Counted from the first letter of the stretch, positions 13,556 through 21,518 are shown. The stretch is DNA of 31,245 nucleotides from a virus (IMGVR_UViG_3300044645_001462:1-31245); one strand, 5' to 3'. The notes: generated by a model not told the origin, from the letters alone. A program made the numbers and translations.

Positions 13556-13862
13556 CTGATTAATCCTCTCTGCGCCCCTTGGCCGGGGCTCGGCGCCTTC
13601 GCTCCATTGCGTCGGCGGCGCCCATCTCGGCGCAAGGCAAAATCCTGTCAATCCCTCTTCGCCGAAAATAACGCATTTGTAATCCCGCGTTCCCGGTCCG
13701 TTCGCCTGTTGTTCATGTTCCGTTGCCTTCTGTCACACGTTGCGGCCCCGGGCCGATCGGAACCTTTCCGCCATCGCACCAATCCGGCGCGCCGCCCCCT
13801 TACCATACCCTACTAATCCGGTCGGACATGGGCGCCGCCCAACGGCCAGGAAGAAATGCCTG

Positions 13863-13910
<48 letters not shown>

Positions 13911-13986
13911 AGGCGGGCGAGAGAGTAGGTAAGTGAGAGAGAGAGAGGGCGGGGGTGAGGGAGAGAGAGGGCGTGCGAGCAGGCGT

Positions 13987-14176
13987 TTCTCACCAAGAAA
14001 GCTAATGAAATCAAGTACTTATACGGCCCGGTGAGGGAGTGAGCGGAGCGCGGCCAACCTTTTATATACGTTCTTCTTTTCCTATAAGGAAAGTAGTCCC
14101 TCACCACGCTCACCTTCTCACTTTCGCGCGAAAAGCCTAGAGATACCTAGGTTTTTGAGGTGAGAGTGTAGGTGAG
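13987..14176. promoter_or_regulatory. GTGAG/CTCAC element, hub copy B
   Basis: Two GTGAG motifs at 14031 and 14039 are eight bases apart. The core contains CCAACCTTTTATATACG, nearly the same as in copy A. CTCAC motifs follow at 14100, 14109 and 14117, spaced nine and eight exactly as in copy A. GTGAG then occurs at 14160 and 14172, the last within GGTGAGAATCC, and one CTCAC lies upstream near 13989. The DNA between motifs has diverged far more than the motifs, so spacing and motif are what is conserved. Proposed roles are origin, operator array or specialised promoter. Confidence 0.55.
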
Positions 14177-14402
14177 AATCCTAAACGCGCGTGCCCCCTT
14201 ACCATGAGGATGGAAGGAGGGTGCAGGAAGGGTATCTTATCAGGAGACTACATATTACCGAGGGTTAGGTAGGAAATCAAGTATTATATTCGGACCCCGG
14301 CCCAGCCCGTTGCGAGGCCGGATCAGTCGGCAGCCCCGTAACGTTCCGGCAGCGCCCTGACCCCCTGCTAGGCCGCTGAAATCGCAGCGAAAATTTTTCC
14401 GC

Positions 14403-14431
14403 TTGACAGCCTCGGCGAGCCGGGCTAGGGT
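14403..14431 (+). promoter_or_regulatory. Main rightward promoter of the right arm
   Basis: TTGACA (14403-14408), 17 bases, TAGGGT (14426-14431), with AAAATTTTT just upstream as a possible UP element. It shares GCTTGAC and CCGGGCTAGRGT with the promoter at 12275-12303. Transcription would begin near 14438, leaving a leader of about 64 bases before the first right-arm gene, which has a strong TAGGAGG. Confidence 0.6.
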
Positions 14432-14501
14432 CCGTCTCGTCGCCGCGAACAACGCCGAGCGATGATCCCCAATATATTTACCTGGTTTTATAGGAGGCAA
14501 C

Positions 14502-14717
14502 ATGCTTTCCTTCGATGAGTGCTGCGCTGCCATCGTGCGAAACCGGAGTGAGAAGGCGCTCAACTATGCAGTTGAGTATGCCCGCGCGGGTATTGGTATG
14601 CGGGGCCATGATGCCAAGGTGCAGGCCCTTTATATCCTGAGCAACATGAGCCGCTGGCGTGGTGATATTGCCAAGCAGGTTCGTGAGTCCCTCAAAGCCA
14701 TCAGCAAGGGAGCCTGA
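14502..14717 (+). CDS. Unknown small protein, 71 residues
   Basis: This is the first gene of the rightward arm. It starts MLSFDECCAAIVRNRSEKALN and is predicted all-helical, including YAVEYARAGIGMRGHDAKVQ and a basic C-terminus (VRESLKAISKG). The family is not recognised. A strong TAGGAGG lies five bases before the ATG, and the arm's promoter is 70 bases further upstream. First genes of such arms are often made early and may act on the host, but nothing in the sequence shows this directly. The next gene starts three bases after its stop. Confidence 0.75.
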   Translation: MLSFDECCAAIVRNRSEKALNYAVEYARAGIGMRGHDAKVQALYILSNMSRWRGDIAKQVRESLKAISKGA

Positions 14718-14720
14718 GAT

Positions 14721-15026
14721 ATGGCCAAGTCCAAGGGCGTTCTGCCACCTAAGATGACCACTGAAAGAAGTTATTCACATTACTACAGGCGTGTTCATAG
14801 TGAGGCTTTTGACGCCGTGCATAAGGCGCTGACAAAGATACGTGCCATCGCGCCTATCCCCAATCTTTACTATCCTGAACATGAGGATTTGTTTGTCGAG
14901 GCGGCAACGGCCCATGCTCGGCATCTTGTTTATCTGGATAACTTGCAGTCGGACCTTTACGCCAAGATGATGGCGACTGATGAGTTCGAGCGGAACGAGC
15001 GCAAGAAGGAGGAGAAAGCAGCATGA
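14721..15026 (+). CDS. Unknown protein, 101 residues
   Basis: The protein starts with a basic segment (MAKSKGVLPPKMTTERSYSH). It has a helical middle with HKALTKIRAIAPIPNLYYPE and EDLFVEAATAHARHLVYLDN, and ends in a charged helix (EFERNERKKEEK). No family, membrane segment or catalytic motif was recognised. It starts three bases after the previous stop and overlaps the next gene by four bases (ATGA), so it sits inside a coupled operon of small unknown genes. Confidence 0.75.
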   Translation: MAKSKGVLPPKMTTERSYSHYYRRVHSEAFDAVHKALTKIRAIAPIPNLYYPEHEDLFVEAATAHARHLVYLDNLQSDLYAKMMATDEFERNERKKEEKAA

Positions 15027-15439
15027 ACGCGCAGGAAATCTTTGATACCGCCGTTAAGCATATGGCCGAGCAAGGCCAGCCCGGCGGGCACCTCGATGAA
15101 TATTATAATGATTTCGTTTGTCAGTATCGGGGCAACGGCAACACATGTTGTGCTGTCGGGGTTTTTATTCCCGATAGCGTTTATGAAGCGGGCATGGAGG
15201 GTAACGACGCCCAGTATTTGCTTGAAACTTATGGCGACGTCCTGCCTTCTTGGATGTCAGATAACCTGCAACTTCTTAGGGATTTGCAGACGGCTCATGA
15301 CAGCATGAGCAACTGGTATCGGCCCGCATCAATGCGGTCGGTGCTGCTGAAAATTGCTGATCGGCATGAACTCAACCCGGATGTGATCCACGAGGTTGAG
15401 TTTCCCGCAATCGTTAAGAAGACCACGGAGGAAGTGTGA
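15023..15439 (+). CDS. Conserved phage protein of unknown function, 138 residues
   Basis: The protein starts MNAQEIFDTAVKHMAEQG and has a cysteine segment CQYRGNGNTCCAVGVFIPDS, then YEAGMEGNDAQYLLETYG. The layout of an N-terminal helix, then C.YRG..G..CAVG..IPD..Y...MEG, recurs in phage and plasmid proteins annotated only as hypothetical. The paired cysteines could bind metal or form a disulfide. The middle region, LRDLQTAHDSMSNW, is helical. It overlaps both neighbours by one to four bases. No function can be assigned. Confidence 0.75.
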   Translation: MNAQEIFDTAVKHMAEQGQPGGHLDEYYNDFVCQYRGNGNTCCAVGVFIPDSVYEAGMEGNDAQYLLETYGDVLPSWMSDNLQLLRDLQTAHDSMSNWYRPASMRSVLLKIADRHELNPDVIHEVEFPAIVKKTTEEV

Positions 15440-15627
15440 TGAAGCAGTATGTCATGAGCTACTACCTCGCCAATCGGTGGGGTAGCATGGTCGAACAGCA
15501 GAAGGTTGTTCGCAAAGTCGAGAGCATCCATGAGGCGCGAATGGCGGCGGAACGGATGCTCGACCGCATGAAGTCCAAGGGTATGCCAGTCTATCCGCAG
15601 TATGATCTGCGGGAGGAGGCGCTCTGA
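15439..15627 (+). CDS. Unknown small basic protein, 62 residues
   Basis: The protein starts MKQYVMSYYLANRWGSMVEQ and continues as a basic helix (KVVRKVESIHEARMAAERML), ending YPQYDLREEAL. I chose the ATG whose A is the last base of the upstream TGA; a GTG three bases earlier is in frame but less likely. No family is recognised. A GGAAGTG sequence precedes the start. A hairpin follows the gene, so it ends the first small operon segment. Confidence 0.7.
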   Translation: MKQYVMSYYLANRWGSMVEQQKVVRKVESIHEARMAAERMLDRMKSKGMPVYPQYDLREEAL

Positions 15628-15637
15628 CCCTCGCACC

Positions 15638-15663
15638 CACCAGCTTCAGCAATGGGGCTGGTG
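15638..15663 (+). terminator. Hairpin in a 78-base gap, possible weak terminator or RNA-stability element
   Basis: CACCAGC (15638-15644) pairs with GCTGGTG (15657-15663) across a 12-base loop. No T run follows, so it is more likely an attenuator or an mRNA-protecting stem than a full terminator. The next gene starts at 15706 with TTAGGAGAAC upstream. Confidence 0.35.
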
Positions 15664-15705
15664 TAGCGAAGGCCAGTCCCGGCTTTCGGTTAGGAGAACA
15701 AATCC

Positions 15706-16116
15706 ATGAATGACCTGGTTTTTACTGTGCCCGCCAACGAGTGGACCGTCGAGGAATTTGACCGGCAAGTGCGTGGCTTCAAGGCCAAGTTGGTCGCCTT
15801 CGGCGATGTGTTCATTGCCGAGCCTGTGGTCGAGGCCAAGCCCGAACCGGCGGCCGATCCGGTGGCGAAGCGGGACTATCGTCAGGACAATCTTGATAAG
15901 CATTGGGGTTTCAGCGCCGAGGTTGTTCGTAAGGTGCTGGAGTTGAAGCCCTTTGAGACTATCTTCGTGGAGCATTCAAACCCGCCGCTTGCTCAGGCCC
16001 GCGCTCTGACTGCGCTTTGCCAGTTCCGTAAGGAGGCCGGTGAGGCGGTTTATATTCGCACCTCGCGCGTTATGAAGGGCGAGCGCCGTGGCATCCAGAT
16101 CAGGAGGGTTGCGTGA
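15706..16116 (+). CDS. Unknown protein, 136 residues
   Basis: The N-terminal part (MNDLVFTVPANEWTVEEFDR) leads to a linker rich in Glu, Pro and Ala (about residues 43-58). The C-terminal domain has GFSAEVVRKVLELKPFETIF, ALTALCQFRKEAGEAVYIRT and RRGIQIRRV. The last part looks like a small alpha/beta fold with a basic end and may bind nucleic acid, but no known family was seen. The start has AGGAGAAC eight bases upstream. The stop overlaps the next ATG. Confidence 0.7.
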   Translation: MNDLVFTVPANEWTVEEFDRQVRGFKAKLVAFGDVFIAEPVVEAKPEPAADPVAKRDYRQDNLDKHWGFSAEVVRKVLELKPFETIFVEHSNPPLAQARALTALCQFRKEAGEAVYIRTSRVMKGERRGIQIRRVA

Positions 16117-16214
16117 TGAAGAAGCGCCCGTTCTTCTGGTTCCCGCGCGTCTCAAGGGGCGCGCTTGGTTGGGTTTACATTCGTTGGGGGCGCAAGCTGT
16201 GGCTAATCGGGTAG
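16116..16214 (+). CDS. Very small aromatic and basic peptide, 32 residues
   Basis: The reading frame starts at the ATG overlapping the upstream TGA and encodes MKKRPFFWFPRVSRGALGWV, then a YIRWGRKLWLIG end. It is rich in Trp, Phe and Arg, like membrane-active or RNA-binding peptides. AGGAGGGTTGCG before the start is a good ribosome binding site, which supports real translation. Its stop TAG overlaps the possible GTG start of the next gene. It may be a true microprotein or a translational coupler; homologues would decide. Confidence 0.5.
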   Translation: MKKRPFFWFPRVSRGALGWVYIRWGRKLWLIG

Positions 16215-16219
16215 TGAAG

Positions 16220-16471
16220 ATGCCGTTGCGGCGTAAGATCCTGCCGAACCAGAAGGAGCTTCTGGAATGGGAGTATGATCCTTACCGGACGTTGAAGCCG
16301 CAGATCCGGCGGCTGCTCAACGAGATCGTCGCTGACTATGAAAACCTGATCAAGAATGGTACGCCGCTTGATTATAGGTTGGCGGCGGCCCGCTATGCAG
16401 CGGAGGCCAAGGGCATCTTGCATGTCGCTCAGGCATCCGACGCCGTATTCCATAGGAGGGACATCCTGTGA
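16220..16471 (+). CDS. Unknown small protein, 83 residues
   Basis: The protein starts MPLRRKILPNQKELLEWEYD and is mainly helical (TLKPQIRRLLNEIVADYENL, then DYRLAAARYAAEAKGILHVA). It is basic in its first half. A GTG at 16214, overlapping the previous stop, would add two residues and is an equally good start. No family is recognised. It overlaps the next gene as GTGA, so the run of unknown genes from 15.7 to 17 kb is one translationally linked unit. Confidence 0.7.
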   Translation: MPLRRKILPNQKELLEWEYDPYRTLKPQIRRLLNEIVADYENLIKNGTPLDYRLAAARYAAEAKGILHVAQASDAVFHRRDIL

Positions 16472-16686
16472 ACGAGCTTGCGGAAATGGAGGCTGCCGCT
16501 ATCGGCCATGACATGCACGTTATGGCTGATGAGTTGAAGGATCGGTTGAAGCGGACGGCCCTCGAATGGGGGCTTTTCGCTGACAGGCTGAACGATTTGG
16601 AGATGCTGCACTATGAGCTTTATGTCCTTTGTCAGCGGTTTTTTGCCCTCGAAGCCGGTCGAGGGGCCGGTGATCGTGGGGAATGA
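16468..16686 (+). CDS. Unknown small helical protein, 72 residues
   Basis: The protein starts with GTG at a GTGA overlap, preceded by TAGGAGGG. The protein (NELAEMEAAAIGHDMHVMAD, then ELKDRLKRTALEWGLFADRL) is predicted to be a long helical hairpin with a short Gly/Arg-rich end. Coiled-coil pairing is plausible. No family was recognised. The next gene begins inside its last codons. Confidence 0.65.
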   Translation: MNELAEMEAAAIGHDMHVMADELKDRLKRTALEWGLFADRLNDLEMLHYELYVLCQRFFALEAGRGAGDRGE

Positions 16687-16969
16687 CAGCATCAGCCGGC
16701 AGTTCTGCCAGTTCATGAAGGCGTCCTTCAAGATTGATGAGAAGGATATCCTCGCCGACATGGTGGTGTTCTGGCGTGAGGTCACAACGGAGGACGAAAC
16801 TGATGTAGAGTTGCAGCAGATTGCGCTGACCCGCGTCGAGGTGGATGGCTACAAGCTCACGGATGATGAGCTTCTGGACTTCGCCTCGGCATACGAAGAT
16901 GAATACATGGAGACGCTCGAATGGATCGCTCTCTCGTCAATCGACTCAGCCGCAACATTACCCTGCTGA
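16676..16969 (+). CDS. Unknown acidic protein, about 97 residues
   Basis: The protein region SISRQFCQFMKASFKIDEKD, followed by MVVFWREVTTEDETDVELQQ and KLTDDELLDFASAYEDEYME, is acidic and mixed alpha/beta. The start is uncertain. GTG at 16676, with GAGGGG nine bases upstream, seems best; GTG at 16670 and an ATG at 16613 are also in frame. No family is recognised. Its end overlaps the Gp88-family gene by 49 bases in another frame, which is a large overlap even for this phage. Confidence 0.6.
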   Translation: MGNDSISRQFCQFMKASFKIDEKDILADMVVFWREVTTEDETDVELQQIALTRVEVDGYKLTDDELLDFASAYEDEYMETLEWIALSSIDSAATLPC

Positions 16970-17631
16970 CGGTCGGCAATCCTAAGATTGTCAAGTCTCT
17001 CGGCGAAGGCTACGCAACGGCGGGCCTTTCGCTGGCCCCGGCATGGGAATCCGGGCACAATACCTGCCCGAACCATAGCACGGCTTGCTCTGCGGCCTGC
17101 CTGAATAAGTCGGGCCGTGGTGCCATGCGGAATGTGCAGGAAGCGCGCATTCGCAAGACCAAGATGTTCTTCGAGGCGCGCGACCACTTCGTCGATCACC
17201 TCAACGCTGACATCTACCAGTTCTGCAAGAATGCCCGCGAGTTGGGCATGAAGGTGGCGCTTCGCCTTAACATCCTGTCGGATATCCGGTGGGAGCGCGA
17301 GGGCATCATGAAGCGTTGGCCCGACATTCAGTTCTATGACTACACCAAGATTGCTAACCGCAAGAACCTGCCGTCCAACTACAAGTTGACGTTCTCGTTC
17401 TCCGGCAACAATCTTGATGCTTGCAGGAAGGCGCTCGCCAATGGTATGGGCGTGGCGGTTCCCTTCTTCGACACCTTGCCTGAGACTTGGCTTGGGCATA
17501 AAGTCATTGACGGCGACGCCAATGACCTGCGTTTCCTTGACCCCACCCCTTGCATTGTGGGCCTTCGTGCGAAGGGTCCGCTCCGCAAGCTCCCGCAGTC
17601 TCCTTTTCTGGGTAACAACCATGCAGTCTAA
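16921..17631 (+). CDS. Gp88-family protein (phage protein of unknown function)
   Basis: The 236-residue protein resembles the family named after mycobacteriophage gene product 88. Signs are LLTVGNPKIVKS near the start, a three-cysteine region (Cys49, Cys56, Cys60, ending SAACLNKSGRG) and ARIRKTKMFFEARDHF. Further on are ALRLNILSDIRWE, QFYDYTKI, LTFSFSGNN, VIDGDANDLRFLD and a GLRAKGPL end. The order of strands ending in conserved polar residues suggests a TIM-barrel-like fold. The cysteine cluster recalls metal- or Fe-S-binding enzymes, but no activity is established to my knowledge. It is preceded by a long run of unknown genes and followed by a coupled 81-residue gene. Confidence 0.75.
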   Translation: MDRSLVNRLSRNITLLTVGNPKIVKSLGEGYATAGLSLAPAWESGHNTCPNHSTACSAACLNKSGRGAMRNVQEARIRKTKMFFEARDHFVDHLNADIYQFCKNARELGMKVALRLNILSDIRWEREGIMKRWPDIQFYDYTKIANRKNLPSNYKLTFSFSGNNLDACRKALANGMGVAVPFFDTLPETWLGHKVIDGDANDLRFLDPTPCIVGLRAKGPLRKLPQSPFLGNNHAV

Positions 17632-17866
17632 GTCTCTCGCTCAGGCTCCGGCCTTCGATATCTCCGTCCGCATTGACGGGCGCGTTAATGTTTGGGCGTG
17701 GCTGCCGTGGCCCGACGCCGACCTCGACAATAACTCGGGGCGCCTCGCGCTGTTCATGAGGAACACGCTGGGCTGGCGTTCCTACGGCTGGCAGATTGTG
17801 CATGTCGCTGCTTCTGAGGCTGCCGCCCAGAAGTGGCTCGTCAAGAACCCGATGAAGAAGGACTGA
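17621..17866 (+). CDS. Unknown protein, 81 residues, coupled to the Gp88-family gene
   Basis: The gene starts 11 bases before the Gp88-family stop. The protein (FDISVRIDGRVNVWAWLPWP, then RLALFMRNTLGWRSYGWQIV and EAAAQKWLVKNP) looks like a small alpha/beta domain with a Trp-rich middle. No family is recognised. The overlap suggests that it is made together with the Gp88-family protein and may be a partner. It ends four bases before the rIIA start. Confidence 0.65.
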   Translation: MQSKSLAQAPAFDISVRIDGRVNVWAWLPWPDADLDNNSGRLALFMRNTLGWRSYGWQIVHVAASEAAAQKWLVKNPMKKD

Positions 17867-17870
17867 CCCC

Positions 17871-19961
17871 ATGTTGCTCGCAACCAAGAACGAAACCATC
17901 GAGTCCGCTGGCCTCGGTGAAGGCGGCGCCTTCACGATTGCGGCCTCGGCCAAGGCTTTCGAGGTGCTGTCCTCGAACCTCTACCAGAATAAGATCCTGG
18001 CAGTTATCCGCGAGATCACTTGCAATGCGGCCGACGCCCATCGCCTGACGGATCGCCCGATCTCTGACATTGAGGTGCATCTGCCCTCCGTCGCCGAGCC
18101 TTACTTCAGCGTGCGTGACTACGGCCCCGGCCTGTCCAACGCCGACTGCATCAGCCTTTACACCACCTACTTCCGCTCGACGAAGGACCACGACAACTCG
18201 GCGATTGGTGGCTTCGGCCTTGGTTCCAAGTCGCCGTTCGCCGTGACCGATCAGTTCACTATCGTGTCGCATCACGGCGGCTGGAAGCGCACTTACGTTT
18301 GCTTCAAGTCGAACGGCCAGCCGTCCATCTATCTGGCTGGGCAGGAAATCCTTGAGGACCCCGACGACACCGGCCTCATGGTCAAGGTTGCCTCGAAGGA
18401 CTGGTATGCATGGGACCGCGAGGCCAAGCAGTTCTTCCAGTGGTGGCCCGAACTGCCCAAGATCAGTGGGTCGTGGGCCTTCAAGGTCGATCCCGTTTGG
18501 GATGGCATTGGCGACAGCGGCATGGTGTCGCCGACCAAGGTGGATGGCCAGCCCGAATGGGCTTTCCTTCCCTTTGGCAATGGCAATCAGGTGTTCATGG
18601 GGCTGGTCACTTACCCGCTGAACCTTGACGCCATTCCTAATCTGCCTGACGAACTGCGCTCCTTCTTCACCAACACGTCTATCTTCCTGCGCTTTGCGGT
18701 CGGGGACCTGTCGATCAGCCCGTCCCGCGAAGCCCTGTCATACGATCCTGCCACCTGCAATGCGATCATTGACAAGCTCAAGGCTGTGATCCGCGATGCA
18801 ACGGTAGCCTTTCGCAACGGCCTTACTATCCAGCCCGACCTCTACCATGCTCGCCGTCACGTCTATGGCAGCGAGAACAAGGGTGTCCTTACCCTCATGG
18901 AGAAGCTGGCCACGGCCAACAAGCTGTTGTGGAACGGCAAGCCGGTGCCCCGCAATGTCAGCAGCAACATCGACAAGTTTGGTGCTGACGTCCGCGCTGA
19001 CATGATCGGCAAGAAGCCCTACCACAAGAAGGCGCAGCGTTTCATTCAGGACGCTGTGATGTACGACCACTTGGCGACCAGCAAGGACAAGTTGTTCTGG
19101 TCTAAGACGCCGCCCCGCAACTACGTCGCTGTGCTGACTGACTATTTCGGTGGCACCCCTGCTTGGCGTGCTCTTATTCTGCGTGGCGGTGACTACGACG
19201 ACGTTTGCAAGTTCTGTGAAACGATGGGCTTTCCGCAGCCCATTGACTATGCTTCACTTCCTGTGCCCGCCAAGGTTCCGATGGCACGCGGCACCGTCAG
19301 CCGCACCACCGGCTATACCTTCGACACCGATGCGCTTTCCTACAATCGTTCGACTACTCCGCTTGACCTCAATGGTGGCGGTCTCTACCTCGACTTCACC
19401 GACGGCAAGCCTGCCTACTCGCAGCAGCGTGCGCTCACTGTCCTCTTTTCTGGCGGCTTCTTCGCTGGCAATGAGCCGCGCGTCATTGGCTTGCCCAACC
19501 CGGCCAAGCGCCCCGCCAATCTCAAGCAGGCGCTTGCCCTCAACGAATGGGCCGCGTTCGACACTGCGTGGTTCCGGGAAAACGTCAGCGAGGAGTGGCT
19601 CGAAGATGCTGTTCGTGCCAACAACATTCGCAACTGGCTGATGCGTAACTTCTACGGTTGTGCCAAGGTTCTGCGCGCCGCCCACGCCAACAATTCTTGG
19701 CGGGGTGCTGACGACTTCTTCAATCTTGTGGCGCCTTACTTGGACGGTGCGGGTGAATACTTTCAGCCCGGCCACCTCAACTACGATGCCTTCGCTCCTC
19801 ATGCTTCCGAGGAACAGTTCGCTGCTATCAAGCGGGGCATCGACGCTGCCCAGCAGGCGGAGGTCAAGTGGCATAAGTTCCTTGAAGCCAACCCGATGAT
19901 GCGCTACACTCCGCTGAACAATGTTCCTGCCAACGTCCTCAACGCTTACATCAACCGCTGA
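17871..19961 (+). CDS. rIIA: rIIA-like protein with GHKL ATPase domain
   Basis: The 696-residue protein has the GHKL (gyrase/Hsp90/kinase/MutL) ATP-binding motifs. The N box is IREITCNAADAH (47-57, with Glu48 and Asn52), the G1 box VRDYGPGLS (81-89, Asp83), and the G2 box GGFGLGSKSPFA (113-124). In T4, rIIA with rIIB overcomes exclusion by the lambda Rex system; homologues are widespread in large phages and their general role is still unclear. The length is near T4 rIIA (725). The C-terminal 450 residues show no other domain I recognise. The rIIB homologue follows 17 bases later, with AGGAG between, so the pair forms an operon. Confidence 0.85.
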   Translation: MLLATKNETIESAGLGEGGAFTIAASAKAFEVLSSNLYQNKILAVIREITCNAADAHRLTDRPISDIEVHLPSVAEPYFSVRDYGPGLSNADCISLYTTYFRSTKDHDNSAIGGFGLGSKSPFAVTDQFTIVSHHGGWKRTYVCFKSNGQPSIYLAGQEILEDPDDTGLMVKVASKDWYAWDREAKQFFQWWPELPKISGSWAFKVDPVWDGIGDSGMVSPTKVDGQPEWAFLPFGNGNQVFMGLVTYPLNLDAIPNLPDELRSFFTNTSIFLRFAVGDLSISPSREALSYDPATCNAIIDKLKAVIRDATVAFRNGLTIQPDLYHARRHVYGSENKGVLTLMEKLATANKLLWNGKPVPRNVSSNIDKFGADVRADMIGKKPYHKKAQRFIQDAVMYDHLATSKDKLFWSKTPPRNYVAVLTDYFGGTPAWRALILRGGDYDDVCKFCETMGFPQPIDYASLPVPAKVPMARGTVSRTTGYTFDTDALSYNRSTTPLDLNGGGLYLDFTDGKPAYSQQRALTVLFSGGFFAGNEPRVIGLPNPAKRPANLKQALALNEWAAFDTAWFRENVSEEWLEDAVRANNIRNWLMRNFYGCAKVLRAAHANNSWRGADDFFNLVAPYLDGAGEYFQPGHLNYDAFAPHASEEQFAAIKRGIDAAQQAEVKWHKFLEANPMMRYTPLNNVPANVLNAYINR

Positions 19962-19978
19962 AACAGGAGACACATCCT

Positions 19979-20794
19979 ATGATCCCCTTCATCCTCAAGA
20001 GCGATTCCGTTGCCCTGTTCCCCGCTGGTAAGGACCCGATCCTTATCGACGTGGACCACTTCAACTTCGACATGGTTGTCGAGGCCATCCGCGCCGGCAA
20101 GTTTGAGGAGGCTGTCGAACTGGCCTCCGTCAAGAACTTCCTCGCCAAGGTGACCGGCGGCGCCGTCTCCATCACCGAACAGAATGTCATCTATGCCGGT
20201 GAGCCGCTGACCAACTACCTCGCCGACAAGATGATGATCTTCTTCAAGCAGGGGCTGCCCGTCGAACACTACTGCCACTTCCTCTCGAACCTCATGGCCA
20301 ACCCGTCCATGACGGCGCGCAAGGAACTCTATCTGTTCCTTGAGGCTGCCAACCTGCCGGTCACTGAGGACGGTTGCTTCCTCGCCTACAAGGCGGTGCG
20401 CTCCGACTTCAAGGACATTCACTCGGGCAAGTTCGACAACTCGCCGGGCACCGTTCATCTGATGGCGCGCCATGACGTTGACGACAACCGCAACGTGACG
20501 TGCAGCTACGGCTTTCATGCTGCCGCCTACGAATACGCCAAGAACTTCCTGCCGCCCGACGGCAAGATGGTCGCGGTCAAGATCAACCCCGCCCATGTGG
20601 TTTCGGTGCCCGCTGACTACGGCAACCAGAAGCTGCGCTGCTGCTCCTACACCGTGATGTTCGAGGTGCCGGGCGCCGCTGACATCTTCAAGAACAAGTC
20701 CTACATGGAGTCGGCCGGCGAGCCGCTGCCCGACACCGGGGAGCGTTCCTACTTCTGGGGCGACGTCTTCGACGAGGACGACGGCGACATCTAA
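19979..20794 (+). CDS. rIIB: rIIB-like protein
   Basis: The 271-residue protein has the rIIB signature: FLEAANLPVTEDGCFLAYKA, then VRSDFKDIHSGKFDNSPGTV, VDDNRNVTCSYGFHAAAYEY and a VSVPADYGNQKLRCCSYTV segment. This is the domain shared by T4 rIIB and many phage proteins of unknown biochemical function. It begins 17 bases after rIIA, with CAGGAG ten bases before the ATG. The last 30 residues are acidic. A strong terminator follows at 20807-20834, so rIIA-rIIB ends the first rightward transcription unit. The T4-like role in blocking exclusion is known for the family, not shown here. Confidence 0.85.
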   Translation: MIPFILKSDSVALFPAGKDPILIDVDHFNFDMVVEAIRAGKFEEAVELASVKNFLAKVTGGAVSITEQNVIYAGEPLTNYLADKMMIFFKQGLPVEHYCHFLSNLMANPSMTARKELYLFLEAANLPVTEDGCFLAYKAVRSDFKDIHSGKFDNSPGTVHLMARHDVDDNRNVTCSYGFHAAAYEYAKNFLPPDGKMVAVKINPAHVVSVPADYGNQKLRCCSYTVMFEVPGAADIFKNKSYMESAGEPLPDTGERSYFWGDVFDEDDGDI

Positions 20795-20806
20795 CGCCGC
20801 CTAGGT

Positions 20807-20834
20807 GGGGGAGGGCTTCGGCTCTCCCCCTTTA
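20807..20834 (+). terminator. Rho-independent terminator after rIIB
   Basis: GGGGGAG (20807-20813) pairs with CTCCCCC (20824-20830), with an inner GGC-TTCG-GCT, giving a stable UUCG-loop hairpin followed by TTTACTGCTT. It stands 12 bases after the rIIB stop and closes the first part of the right arm. Confidence 0.8.
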
Positions 20835-20855
20835 CTGCTTCAATGGAGTTCGGAT

Positions 20856-21146
20856 ATGTCTGATGAACTTAGTGCAAGTGATGCTCCTGCTCATGTTGCT
20901 ACTTCTCCTTTAGAAAAGCTTACGCGCGCTCAGGTTTTTGCCCGTGATCCCGAGGCGCTGTCCGACACTGACCTCGCCTTCGCCATCGAGGAACTCAAGA
21001 AGATCAACCAGCGGAACCGCAAGGCCCGTGCTGACGACGCCTTCCTTGCCGAGACCGCAACCAAGATGAAGAAGGCGAACACCGCAACCCGCAAGAAGAA
21101 GGGAGCCGCCGTCATGGCCGACGACATTCTGGACGTAAAGCTGTGA
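20856..21146 (+). CDS. Unknown protein, 96 residues
   Basis: The protein starts MSDELSASDAPAHVATSPLE and has a helical core (ALSDTDLAFAIEELKKINQR, then a basic ATKMKKANTATRKKKG segment). I chose the ATG at 20856 with TGGAG nine bases upstream; a reading from 20805 would begin in the terminator stem. The basic patch (KKKG) could bind nucleic acid. The function is not recognised. The first 25 codons are AT-rich and use rarer codons than the rest. Confidence 0.7.
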   Translation: MSDELSASDAPAHVATSPLEKLTRAQVFARDPEALSDTDLAFAIEELKKINQRNRKARADDAFLAETATKMKKANTATRKKKGAAVMADDILDVKL

Positions 21147-21167
21147 CCCTGAAGTTGGAGAAACATC

Positions 21168-21500
21168 ATGAGTACTGACAACGATGACGAGGTGCTGACG
21201 CAAAGCGATCTCTTTGAAGATCGCCGGTTTGCACAGTATGACTTGTTAAACCCGGAAATCTGGAATCTGTTTGTTCGCTTTACCTTCGACGCGATTAATG
21301 CCGGACACCGTAACTATTCGGCAGATGCGGTGCTGCACCGTGTGCGTTGGGAAACGTCGGTGGCATCGAAGGGCGCTGAGTTCAAGTGCAACAATAATTG
21401 GACTGCGTTCTATGCCCGGAAGTTTCACAAGCTCTACCCGCAGCACAAGGGTTTCTTCAGGCTTCGTGTGTCCAAGGCAGACGAGATGCGTCATGACTGA
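21168..21500 (+). CDS. Conserved phage protein of unknown function, 110 residues
   Basis: The protein has an acidic start and then a conserved block: WNLFVRFTFDAINAGHRNYS, ADAVLHRVRWET, FKCNNNWTAFYARKFHKLYP and GFFRLRVSKADEM. The pattern FTF.AI.AGH..YSAD...HR.RWET and NNNWTA.YAR.F recurs in phage hypothetical proteins near replication genes. No enzymatic role is known to me. It sits directly before the exonuclease gene, with TTGGAGAAACATC before the ATG. A place in the recombination module is inferred. Confidence 0.75.
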   Translation: MSTDNDDEVLTQSDLFEDRRFAQYDLLNPEIWNLFVRFTFDAINAGHRNYSADAVLHRVRWETSVASKGAEFKCNNNWTAFYARKFHKLYPQHKGFFRLRVSKADEMRHD

Positions 21501-21518
21501 CATCGTGGAGAACCGCGA

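Noticed and set aside
13623-13651. Promoter TTGACA-N17-GAGATG for the minus-strand hub gene
   Set aside because: The -35 is perfect but the -10 matches only two of six bases, so it is not listed as a feature. It may still be the real promoter of that gene.
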